This document shows positions 21,168 to 28,368 of a stretch of 36,725 bases of DNA, piece by piece. The notes under the pieces were generated by a model. It saw only the letters and a program-made list of their open reading frames with translations, had not been told where the DNA came from and searched no databases. The DNA is taken from contig JACRBZ010000046.1 of NCBI GenBank assembly GCA_016219185.1, positions 1 to 36,725 on the forward strand. The letters run 5' to 3'. How positions within the stretch are numbered: position 1 is the stretch's first letter; each line of letters starts with the position of its first letter. The translations under genes were made by a program, and so were the position numbers. The stretch comes from Deltaproteobacteria bacterium (GTDB lineage: Bacteria; Desulfobacterota; Desulfobacteria; Desulfobacterales; Desulfatirhabdiaceae).

Positions 21168-23825
21168 ATGAAGAAAATAGGAATAAAGATCAACGGACGT
21201 TTAAGGCAAGTAGTTGTTGATTCAAAGACGGTGCTGATTGATCTGCTTCGAGAAGGGTACAACCTTACGGGGACTAAGCAATCGTGCGATCGCAAAGGAC
21301 AATGTGGTGCTTGCACGGTCATTGTGAATGGAAAGGCCGTTCGTTCGTGTCTAACCAAGGTGGTTGACCTGGAAGGCGCCGACGTAATGACCCTTGAGGG
21401 GCTGGGAACGCCGGATAACCCGCATCTGATCCAGGAGGCGTTTGTACTTGCGGGGGCAATTCAGTGCGGCTTTTGCACTCCGGGAATGATCATGACGACC
21501 ATGGCGCTATTGGATACCAATTTGGATCCAAGCATTGAGGATATCAAACAGGCATTTCGCCGTAATTTGTGCCGATGCACGGGGTATGTCAAAATTATTG
21601 ATGCTGTCAAACTGGCGGGCCGGTTTCTCCGCAAGGAAATATCTCCTGACGAAATCAGGCCCAAACCAAATGACCCCAAAATGGGGGTTTCTCATCCCCG
21701 GCCCTCGGCCATGATCAAAGCCTGTGGAGTAGCCGAATTTGCAGCAGATTTCAGAATTCCCGGTGCACTCGAGCTGGCAGTGGTTCGAAGCCCACACGCA
21801 CATGCCGTCATTAGAAGCATTGATACTTCGGCAGCAGAAAAAATGCCCGGTGTCATCGGCGTCATGACAGCCAGGGATATCAAGGGCACAAATCGCCTGC
21901 AATACATCGTTGCCGACCGGCCGATCATTTGCGGTGACAAAGTCCGGCTTTTGGGGGATGCCGTTGCAGTGGTTGCCGCCAAAACCCGGGAACAGGCTCT
22001 GGCCGCTGTCGGCGCAGTGAAAGTGGACTATGATCTGATCCCCGTCATGAATTCACCCGAAGAGGCCATGGCAGACGGCGCGCCCCAGATTCACCCGGAC
22101 CGTCCCAATCTCTGCTACAGCCAGCCGATTATCAAGGGTGATGCGGAACATGCGTTTGCCAGCTCCGTCGCAGTGGTCGAAAGCAGCTTTAAAACACAGA
22201 TCAATCATCAGGCTCCCATGGAGCCCGAAGCCAGTGTGGCATACCTTGAGGGAAACAGTGAAGATGCTCTCCTGGTTGTCATTGGCCGAAGTATTAATAT
22301 CCATCTCCATATGGCCATCCTTCAGAAGGCATTGGGCTGGGAAAATATCCGGTATGAAGAGGCCTATTCCGGCGGGCAGTTCGGCATCAAACTGGAAATC
22401 ATTACGGAAGGCATTGCCGCCGCTGCGACGCTCCATTTCAAACAACCCGTCCGTTACATTCCCAGTATTGAAGAGTCGATGCTGATTACCAGCAAGCGTC
22501 ACCCCTTCGACATGAAGATCAAGCTCGGTGCAGATGCAAATGGGAAGCTGACCGCCCTTGCAATGGACATTGTCGTTGACAACGGCGCCTATCATTCCAT
22601 TGGAAATGTCGTGTTGAACCGTGCGTTGCACATGCTGTCGAGCTCTTATCATATACCGAGCATCAACGTGATGGGAAGACTGGTTTATACCAATAATCCG
22701 TGGGGTTCCGCAGCACGAGGCGCCGGACCACCTCAAACCCATTTCGCACTGGAATGCGCAATGGATATGCTGGCGGAAAAGCTCAATATCGATCCGCTGG
22801 AATTCCGTCTGCGCAATTCGCTCATGCCGGGCCAAGGCAAAGCCACGGGACATGTGGTTCAGCAATGGCCATTCCCCGGGCTGTGCGAAGCCATAAAACC
22901 CGCTTATGAACAGGCCAAAAAGGACGTAGGAACCCACAGAGATGGGACTATCCGGCGTGGTGTCGGGCTGGCGGCTGCCGCCTTTGGGATTGCCATGCCC
23001 GGCGATAAGGCCGTGTCTGCCGTGGAACTGGGAGTTGACGATTGTGTCACGGTCTATGCCGCCGCCGCCGATCCGGGTGAAGGCACAGACTCGATGCTCA
23101 GCCAACTGGCTGCCCAAGTCCTTGAGTTGCCAATGACCAAAGTTCGCGTTGTAACCCGGGATACGGACACAACGACGGCTACCGGCCCTGCCTCTGGAAG
23201 CCGTATCACCTACATGGTTGGCGGAGCGACTGTTGAGGCATTGAAAAAACTGAAAGAGGTCATGGACGAAGTGGGCTCGAAAACATATGCGGCCATGGCT
23301 GAGAAAGGAAAACCAACCCGCTATCTGGGTGAGAAAAGAACCGTCGAAGTAGCTCCCTTAGATCCCAAGACGGGCCAGGGCCCTTCTTTTGAATCGGATG
23401 TTCATGCCATTCAGATGGCGGAAGTGGAAGTGAATACCGAGACGGGTGAAGTCAAAGTGATCAAGATGACCACCGCTGTGGACGCCGGTACGGTCATCAA
23501 CCCACAGAACTTAATCGGCCAGCTTGAAGGCGGAATGGATATGGGAGCCGGGTATGCGCTCCGGGAGGAGTACATACCCGGTAAAAGTAAGGATTGGGTT
23601 ACATTCAAGTTTCCAACCATGAAGACATCCTTCCCCATGGATACGATCATTCTTGAGACTCCCCGGATTCGAGGCACTCTAGGCGCAACGGGCGTGGGTG
23701 AGATGTCCATGGTCTCGACAGCACCGGCCATCATCAGCGCCATCAAAGACGCTTGCGGGGTGTGGATCTTACAACTTCCGGCTTCTCCACAGCGCGTCAA
23801 GACCGCCCTTGCCGGGGCAAGGTAG
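21168..23825 (+). CDS. Mop-type aldehyde oxidoreductase (xanthine oxidase family, [2Fe-2S] plus Mo domains)
   Basis: An 885-residue single-chain enzyme with the layout of Desulfovibrio gigas Mop: a ferredoxin-like [2Fe-2S] domain (QSCDRKGQCGACTVIVNGK and a later SC, about 38-66), a helical [2Fe-2S] domain (QCGFCTPGM and NLCRCTGY, about 100-145), then the molybdopterin domain with GGQFGIK, WGSAARGAGPPQTHFALE and the catalytic Glu in GATGVGEMSMV. No FAD subunit is encoded nearby, as for Mop. It would oxidise aldehydes, or hydroxylate a carbon, using water. ATG 21168 is chosen: GGAGG lies 5 bases upstream. This family needs a sulfurated Mo centre, which fits the sulfur-transfer genes downstream. 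No export signal. Confidence 0.88.
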   Translation: MKKIGIKINGRLRQVVVDSKTVLIDLLREGYNLTGTKQSCDRKGQCGACTVIVNGKAVRSCLTKVVDLEGADVMTLEGLGTPDNPHLIQEAFVLAGAIQCGFCTPGMIMTTMALLDTNLDPSIEDIKQAFRRNLCRCTGYVKIIDAVKLAGRFLRKEISPDEIRPKPNDPKMGVSHPRPSAMIKACGVAEFAADFRIPGALELAVVRSPHAHAVIRSIDTSAAEKMPGVIGVMTARDIKGTNRLQYIVADRPIICGDKVRLLGDAVAVVAAKTREQALAAVGAVKVDYDLIPVMNSPEEAMADGAPQIHPDRPNLCYSQPIIKGDAEHAFASSVAVVESSFKTQINHQAPMEPEASVAYLEGNSEDALLVVIGRSINIHLHMAILQKALGWENIRYEEAYSGGQFGIKLEIITEGIAAAATLHFKQPVRYIPSIEESMLITSKRHPFDMKIKLGADANGKLTALAMDIVVDNGAYHSIGNVVLNRALHMLSSSYHIPSINVMGRLVYTNNPWGSAARGAGPPQTHFALECAMDMLAEKLNIDPLEFRLRNSLMPGQGKATGHVVQQWPFPGLCEAIKPAYEQAKKDVGTHRDGTIRRGVGLAAAAFGIAMPGDKAVSAVELGVDDCVTVYAAAADPGEGTDSMLSQLAAQVLELPMTKVRVVTRDTDTTTATGPASGSRITYMVGGATVEALKKLKEVMDEVGSKTYAAMAEKGKPTRYLGEKRTVEVAPLDPKTGQGPSFESDVHAIQMAEVEVNTETGEVKVIKMTTAVDAGTVINPQNLIGQLEGGMDMGAGYALREEYIPGKSKDWVTFKFPTMKTSFPMDTIILETPRIRGTLGATGVGEMSMVSTAPAIISAIKDACGVWILQLPASPQRVKTALAGAR

Positions 23826-23844
23826 TCTTTCGGGACATACGGTA

Positions 23845-24207
23845 ATGATTGATTCTGAAGAACACCGGAAACGGGTGTCCGATCTTGACCGGCAACCGCG
23901 ATTCATTGCCGGCCGGGAGATATATTTGGATTGGGAGGGTTTCTTTTGGGACCCCGCTGACTGGAGCGAGGAAGTTGCAAATATTCTGGCACTGGAGAGC
24001 GGCATCGAGATCCTGACGGAAACCCACTGGAAGGTACTGTGCTTTTTCAGGGAATACTACTCCTGCCATGGGCGCGCCCCAATGAATCGCCATTTGAAAG
24101 AGGGCACGGGCATCAGCCTGAAAGAGATCGGGGCACTTTTCCCCGAAGGCATTCGGTTGGGCGCCCGGCGGTTGGCCGGGCTGCCCAATCCCAAATCGTG
24201 TTTTTGA
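23845..24207 (+). CDS. DsrC/TusE-family sulfur carrier, single C-terminal cysteine
   Basis: A 120-residue member of the DsrC/TusE/DsvC family: LDWEGFFWDPADWSEEVANI, LALESGIEILTETHWKVLCF, FREYYSCHGRAPMNRHLKEG and the C-terminal arm LFPEGIRLGARRLAGLPNPK-SCF. In DsrC two cysteines lie 11 apart in this arm; here the penultimate Cys119 is kept but the partner position is Arg108, as in TusE-type persulfide carriers. It would accept a persulfide at Cys119 and hand it on rather than form the DsrC trisulfide. ATG 23845 is 19 bases after the oxidoreductase stop, and the cysteine desulfurase follows after 15 bases. Sulfur donation to the molybdenum enzyme is inferred from this order. Confidence 0.85.
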   Translation: MIDSEEHRKRVSDLDRQPRFIAGREIYLDWEGFFWDPADWSEEVANILALESGIEILTETHWKVLCFFREYYSCHGRAPMNRHLKEGTGISLKEIGALFPEGIRLGARRLAGLPNPKSCF

Positions 24208-24222
24208 AATGGCGCCATTCCC

Positions 24223-25380
24223 ATGAACGATCGACTGATATATCTCGATAACGCAGCCACGACTTTCCCCAAGCCCCGCGAAGTGCTGGATAAGATGCTT
24301 GAAACCTATATTCGGGTCGGGGTGTCTCCCGGGAGAGGAAGCTATGATCTGGCCATGCAGGTCGAAGATATTGTTGGAGAGGCGCGAAAAAAGCTGGCCC
24401 GCTTCTTTGGCGCACCTGATCCGAACCGGGTTGTTTTTACAGCCAACGCCACAGATGCGTTGAACCTGGCTTTTAGCGGGCTGCTCCAGCCGGGAGATCA
24501 CGTGATCACAACGCGTCTTGAGCATAACTCCGTTTTGAGACCTCTCCATCACTTTCAGGAACGTGGCTGGATTACCTGTGACCATGTTCCCTTTGATTGT
24601 AAGGGTTTTGTCGATCCCAATGAGATTTTGCTATGCATCAAACCCAATACCCGCATCGTGGTGGTCACTCATGCATCCAATGTATTGGGCACAGTTCAGC
24701 CCGTGGAAGAAATCGGCAGACTATGTGCCGGACGAGGTATTCCGCTCATCATTGATGCTTCGCAGAGTGCCGGGAAAATCCCCATTGATATGACGGCATT
24801 GCAGGTATCGGCTGTGGCATTCACCGGGCACAAGGCTTTTTATGGTCCAACGGGAACAGGAGGTCTGGTTATTCATCCGGATTTGGACATAAAGGCCAGT
24901 CGTTTTGGTGGAACAGGAGTCGACTCCAAAAGCCTGGTGCATACGTCGTCGTATCCACATCGCCTCGAACCGGGCACCATTAATCTGATGGGCATCATAG
25001 GTCTTTCCGCAGGAATTGATTTTATCACGCAAAAAGGGCTGGCTGCCATTCATCGACAGGAGATGACTTTGCTGAGACAATTGAGAGACGGGCTTTCAGA
25101 TCTCAAACATGTCGACATATACTGTGCCGATGATTTATCCAACCATGTTGCCGTACTCTCGACCAATGTGAATGGCGTAAATCCGGCGGACGTCGGGGAT
25201 ATCTTGGATGGAGATTACCATATCGCCGTGCGCGTGGGACTTCACTGCGCCCCCCTGGTGCATCACGATCTGGGGACCATCAATGGCGGATCCGTTCGAT
25301 TCAGTCTCGGGATTTTCAACACGCAGGAGGACATCGACCAGGCCATCAAAGCAATGGCATCCATGCGTAGCCGATCATAG
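24223..25380 (+). CDS. Cysteine desulfurase family protein, class V aminotransferase fold
   Basis: A 385-residue PLP enzyme that takes sulfur from cysteine as a protein persulfide. It fits the stand-alone cysteine desulfurase subfamily seen in anaerobes (TIGR01977-like): YLDNAATTFPKP (7-18), HNSVLRPLHHF (101-111), VTHASNVLGTVQPVEEI (148-164), IIDASQSAGKIPID (176-189), the PLP lysine Lys204 in FTGHKAFYGPTGTGGL, and the persulfide Cys342 in RVGLHCAP. The final part SLGIFNTQEDIDQAIKAM is typical. The start follows the DsrC-like gene by 15 bases with only a weak ribosome-binding site. Likely partner: the DsrC/TusE-like carrier, as IscS pairs with the Tus relay. Confidence 0.88.
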   Translation: MNDRLIYLDNAATTFPKPREVLDKMLETYIRVGVSPGRGSYDLAMQVEDIVGEARKKLARFFGAPDPNRVVFTANATDALNLAFSGLLQPGDHVITTRLEHNSVLRPLHHFQERGWITCDHVPFDCKGFVDPNEILLCIKPNTRIVVVTHASNVLGTVQPVEEIGRLCAGRGIPLIIDASQSAGKIPIDMTALQVSAVAFTGHKAFYGPTGTGGLVIHPDLDIKASRFGGTGVDSKSLVHTSSYPHRLEPGTINLMGIIGLSAGIDFITQKGLAAIHRQEMTLLRQLRDGLSDLKHVDIYCADDLSNHVAVLSTNVNGVNPADVGDILDGDYHIAVRVGLHCAPLVHHDLGTINGGSVRFSLGIFNTQEDIDQAIKAMASMRSRS

Positions 25381-25570
25381 ACGTTATGGAAATGACCCAG
25401 AATGATACTTACTCTAATCCGCTGAAACCAACTTTTTTCTTTTTTCGCCCGGCGTGTTGTTCGATCTAAAATCCCTACCAGAGAATGTTATAGCTATTGG
25501 GAAGGAAGCGATGAGGTTCTTTGGCATTAATCACACCTGAAGGTAAAGCTCTTAAAGCGGAAAACTTCAA

Positions 25571-25714
25571 ATGCTCTCAATCGCTCCCTATTCACGTCAT
25601 GTTGTCAATTTACTATCGCAAGTCAAATGTCAATTCCCTGATGAGATGTCTGGCCAAGAATTGAAGGAGTATCGTTCCAACATTAAGAAGCTAAAATCCG
25701 AACTGGAAATGTAA
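25571..25714 (+). CDS. Small ORF of 47 codons, unknown
   Basis: In the 367-base gap after the desulfurase gene there is an ATG frame reading MLSIAPYSRHVVNLLSQVKC and ending YRSNIKKLKSELEM, with a short charged helix at the end. No good ribosome-binding site is seen. It could be the tail of a lost gene or noise. The rest of the gap includes a segment (25453-25482, in frame VLFDLKSLPENVIAIGKEAM) resembling the leader before the holin gene. Confidence 0.2.
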   Translation: MLSIAPYSRHVVNLLSQVKCQFPDEMSGQELKEYRSNIKKLKSELEM

Positions 25715-25747
25715 AAGTGTCCAAGATAAAGAAGGAACGACAGACCC

Positions 25748-26257
25748 ATGAATGATATCGGTTTCAGAATCATCCAACTGGCCGGCCGAGGCTACTGCTG
25801 CAGCCAGATTCTGATATTTCTGGCCCTTGAAGCTCAGGGCAGGGAGAATCCCGATCTGGTGCGCGCCGCTGCCGGCCTTTGCCTTGGAGTGGCCGGCAGC
25901 GGCGAAACCTGCGGGATTTTTACCGGCGCAGCCTGTCTGCTGGCCTTGTATGGTGCAAAAGGTGCTGATATTGAAAAAGTAGATGAAAAACTGCCCTTGA
26001 TGTATGCCGAACTGAGCGAGTGGTTCGAGCAAACCGTCTGCAGGCAATTTGGCGGGGGTTCCTGTACGGATATCATCGGCGAAGAACCCCAGCGGCCGAA
26101 CCCGGACCGGTGCGGCCGCCTTCTGCTGGACGCCTGGCATCGGGTTATGGGAATCCTTATGGAAAACAGTTTTGACCCGGCTGTACCGCGCGACCGTGAA
26201 AAGTTTTCGTCGTGCCTGAAGAAAATTTCGGGTAACGGATGGCCAGGATGCGTCTGA
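25748..26257 (+). CDS. C_GCAxxG_C_C family redox-active protein (second copy)
   Basis: A 169-residue protein with the same cysteine plan as the protein at 12637: GYCCSQILIFLAL (about 15-27), GSGETCGIFTGAACLLALYG (about 50-69), GGGSCTDIIGE (about 101-111) and RCGRLLLDAWHRVM (about 120-133). The family is assumed to be redox- or metal-active. From memory it often accompanies Mop-type aldehyde oxidoreductases in sulfate reducers, and here it follows the oxidoreductase, DsrC-like and desulfurase genes. AAGGA precedes the ATG at a slightly long distance. It differs in length and sequence from the other copy, so it is not a recent duplicate. Confidence 0.78.
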   Translation: MNDIGFRIIQLAGRGYCCSQILIFLALEAQGRENPDLVRAAAGLCLGVAGSGETCGIFTGAACLLALYGAKGADIEKVDEKLPLMYAELSEWFEQTVCRQFGGGSCTDIIGEEPQRPNPDRCGRLLLDAWHRVMGILMENSFDPAVPRDREKFSSCLKKISGNGWPGCV

Positions 26258-26789
26258 AAAAGCGCTGTGAAGTCTACGGGGTTTTCAATTTCTAACAAGT
26301 CAGAATGTTCGTTGAGACCAAGCACCTCTGTATGGGAGAAATCGCGTAACTGCAAACATCTTTTTCCATGAAAGGAGAATAAAATGTTTATTCCAGTTTG
26401 CTTCCAAGTTAAGACTAACTTTCAAAAGCCAAGCGTTACACATAAAAATGCTTCATAGCGCAATTAGGCTTATCTTGAAAGCGAATTAGAATTAAATAGC
26501 AACGCTGATGATCAAGGGAAACATTCCCGGAAAAACCAATACCATGCCGCTTTATAATAATTTAGCTCATTATTTAATTTATAAATTATTATAAATTAAA
26601 TTAATAGATTAATAATAATTAATAATTTTATTGACAAATACATTTTGATATTATAAGAATTTAACTCATTTATTTATATGAAATTGAGTAGTATTCGTAC
26701 ATCGCAAAATCATCCAACCAGTATCTTGGTTTCTCCTTATCCAGATATTTGGCAATTGTTATCTATAATTTAAGGATCTGATAACCATC
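26258..26789. promoter_or_regulatory. AT-rich control region before the double TetR gene
   Basis: This gene-free stretch is very AT-rich. A perfect 12-bp inverted repeat, TTTAATTTATAA (26573-26584) and TTATAAATTAAA (26589-26600), with a 4-base centre, lies upstream of TTGACA (26631-26636) and a TATAAG box (26652-26657). The 15-base spacing is short, so the promoter call is weak. The inverted repeat could be an autoregulatory site for the TetR-type protein, but low complexity makes chance symmetry likely enough to be cautious. Confidence 0.35.
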
Positions 26790-27956
26790 ATGAATGGAGA
26801 TGTACAAGATAAGCGACCAAATATACTGGATTCCGCCATACGTGTTTTTGCGATGAATGGATTTGAGCAAGCCAAGATCTCTGAAATTGCCAAAGAGTCT
26901 CAAATTGCTGTCTCCGGATTATATACCTTCTTTAAAAGCAAAGAGGATATTCTTTTTGCGATTATTGAGAACTTTCTTTTGAAAAGCATTAAAGGCCTGA
27001 ATGAACATTTGGAAGGGATTCAGGGTACTGAGAACAAGCTGAGAAAAGCCGTTTGGTTCCATTGTAAAGCATATTCCTCAAGTCGCAAAGAAATACAGAT
27101 CATTTTAGAATCTCGATCTTACCCCCGATTTTATAAATCACACGCTTATGAAAAGTTAATAAATTATAGTCAGATTTTTACGGTAATTATTGAGGAAGGC
27201 ATTACCAATGGTTCTTTATGCAATATTTCTTCACCAGGCGTATTACGCGATATGATACTTGGTACGGTTGATCATGTTGCCATAAACTGGACGATTAAAA
27301 ATGCTCCAAGCCCGTTGGAGATGACTGAACATCTGTTTGAGCTTATCATCAATTCTGTTACCCGGAGAGAGGATGATTACGTTCAGCTCGATAAAAAAGA
27401 GGAAAAGAGGAAACGGATCATCAATGAAGCGACACAAATGTTTGCCAAGGAAGGCTATAAATCTGCGAATATCGCAAAAATCGCTCTTTTAGCCGGCGTG
27501 GCGGAAGGTTCTGTCTATGAGTATTTTCAAAACAAGGAGAACCTGCTCATCAGCATTCCTGAAGGTAAACTCGGCATACTTTTAAATCAACTCAGTGGAG
27601 ACGTGCCAGAGGAAGAACTCAGAAGGATCATTCACACGATTTTTGTTTTTCACAACAATAATCGCGATTATTCAACGGTCTTGGTATTGATGCTACGACC
27701 CAATAAAAGATTCTATTACTCTGAAAGCAACAAAATTCTGGATCAAATTTTTGATATTATACAGAAAATTATAGTTAAAGGTCAAGCCACAGGAAAATTT
27801 AAGAAAAACCTCGATCCTGAGGCATATCGATCTTTACTATTCGGATCTATTGATCATATCATCATTCCATGGATCATTTTCGATCGTAAATACGACTTAA
27901 TTAAAGTGGGAGACGAGGTATCTAAACTTTTTATCAATGCGATAAAAAATGATTGA
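26790..27956 (+). CDS. Tandem double TetR-family regulator
   Basis: A 388-residue protein made of two complete TetR units. Unit one: HTH at about 10-56 (ILDSAIRVFAMNGFEQAKIS, EIAKESQIAVSGLYTFFKSK, EDIL) plus a ligand domain to about 195. Unit two: HTH at about 207-255 (RIINEATQMFAKEGYKSANI, AKIALLAGVAEGSVYEYFQN, KENLL) plus a second ligand domain ending at 388. Normal TetR proteins are about 190-210 residues and dimerise; this chain may act as a built-in dimer with two different recognition helices and two pockets. The two halves share the GSIDH/GTVDH-(I/V)xxxW ligand-domain motif, as in acyl-CoA-responsive TetRs. Placed before the acyl-CoA cluster, it probably controls that cluster in response to an acyl-CoA. 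Confidence 0.85.
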   Translation: MNGDVQDKRPNILDSAIRVFAMNGFEQAKISEIAKESQIAVSGLYTFFKSKEDILFAIIENFLLKSIKGLNEHLEGIQGTENKLRKAVWFHCKAYSSSRKEIQIILESRSYPRFYKSHAYEKLINYSQIFTVIIEEGITNGSLCNISSPGVLRDMILGTVDHVAINWTIKNAPSPLEMTEHLFELIINSVTRREDDYVQLDKKEEKRKRIINEATQMFAKEGYKSANIAKIALLAGVAEGSVYEYFQNKENLLISIPEGKLGILLNQLSGDVPEEELRRIIHTIFVFHNNNRDYSTVLVLMLRPNKRFYYSESNKILDQIFDIIQKIIVKGQATGKFKKNLDPEAYRSLLFGSIDHIIIPWIIFDRKYDLIKVGDEVSKLFINAIKND

Positions 27957-28022
27957 AAATGAACCAAATGATCACAAGTCAAAACACTTGAATCAAAAGA
28001 GCGAAGCGAGGTGGCCATCGTT

Positions 28023-28181
28023 ATGATCAAACTTAAAAAAGAGAATGAGGCAAACTACCACCCCGCAAGCCAAAGAGATTACCGTTGTCCGCTGTGTAAA
28101 AGGCTTTTAATGAGAGGCCATATTATTAAAATCGAAATCCGATGCCCAAAATGTAAGAAAATTATAACAATATACGAATAA
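28023..28181 (+). CDS. Com-like small zinc-ribbon protein
   Basis: A 52-residue protein with two CPxC knuckles, YRCPLCKRLLMRGHIIKIEI and RCPKCKKIITIYE, i.e. four cysteines in a zinc ribbon. Spacing and the (I/E)IRCPxC second half resemble Mu Com-type translational regulators and related small phage zinc fingers. It begins 67 bases after the TetR gene, and a strong terminator lies 67 bases after its stop, so it is likely the last gene of the regulator transcript. No strong ribosome-binding site; a purine-rich stretch (AGCGAGG) lies about 10 bases upstream. Confidence 0.6.
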   Translation: MIKLKKENEANYHPASQRDYRCPLCKRLLMRGHIIKIEIRCPKCKKIITIYE

Positions 28182-28247
28182 ACTCAAAAACAAACAGGAG
28201 TACTGAGCGCCGGAGAGCGCCACCGCGTTGCACAGAGCTACTAAGAT

Positions 28248-28294
28248 AGCCGGTTTATGCGAAGAAATTCAGCATAAACCGGCTTTTTATTTTT
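28248..28294 (+). terminator. Rho-independent terminator
   Basis: AGCCGGTTTATGC (28248-28260) pairs perfectly over 13 bp with GCATAAACCGGCT (28272-28284) around an 11-base loop and is followed directly by TTTTATTTTT. It lies 75 bases before the carboxyltransferase start, so it ends the regulator transcript or, if it can be overridden, attenuates read-through into the acyl-CoA operon. Confidence 0.85.
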
Positions 28295-28368
28295 CACCTG
28301 AATTCATCACAATCAATCGAATAGCTATGCAAATTGACCAATTAGCGAACAAGATAACGGAGGACGAA

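Noticed and set aside
22053..23117. Long minus-strand open frame inside the Mop-type oxidoreductase gene
   Set aside because: It is antisense to a strongly conserved gene, has no family resemblance and no ribosome-binding site; similar antisense frames across 6.1-11.2 kb were dropped for the same reason.
28205..28245. tRNA-like text (GGAGAGCGCC and TTGCAC) resembling a tRNA-Ala D-arm and anticodon region
   Set aside because: The anticodon stem does not pair and there is no T-arm or acceptor stem; the following bases belong to the terminator hairpin.
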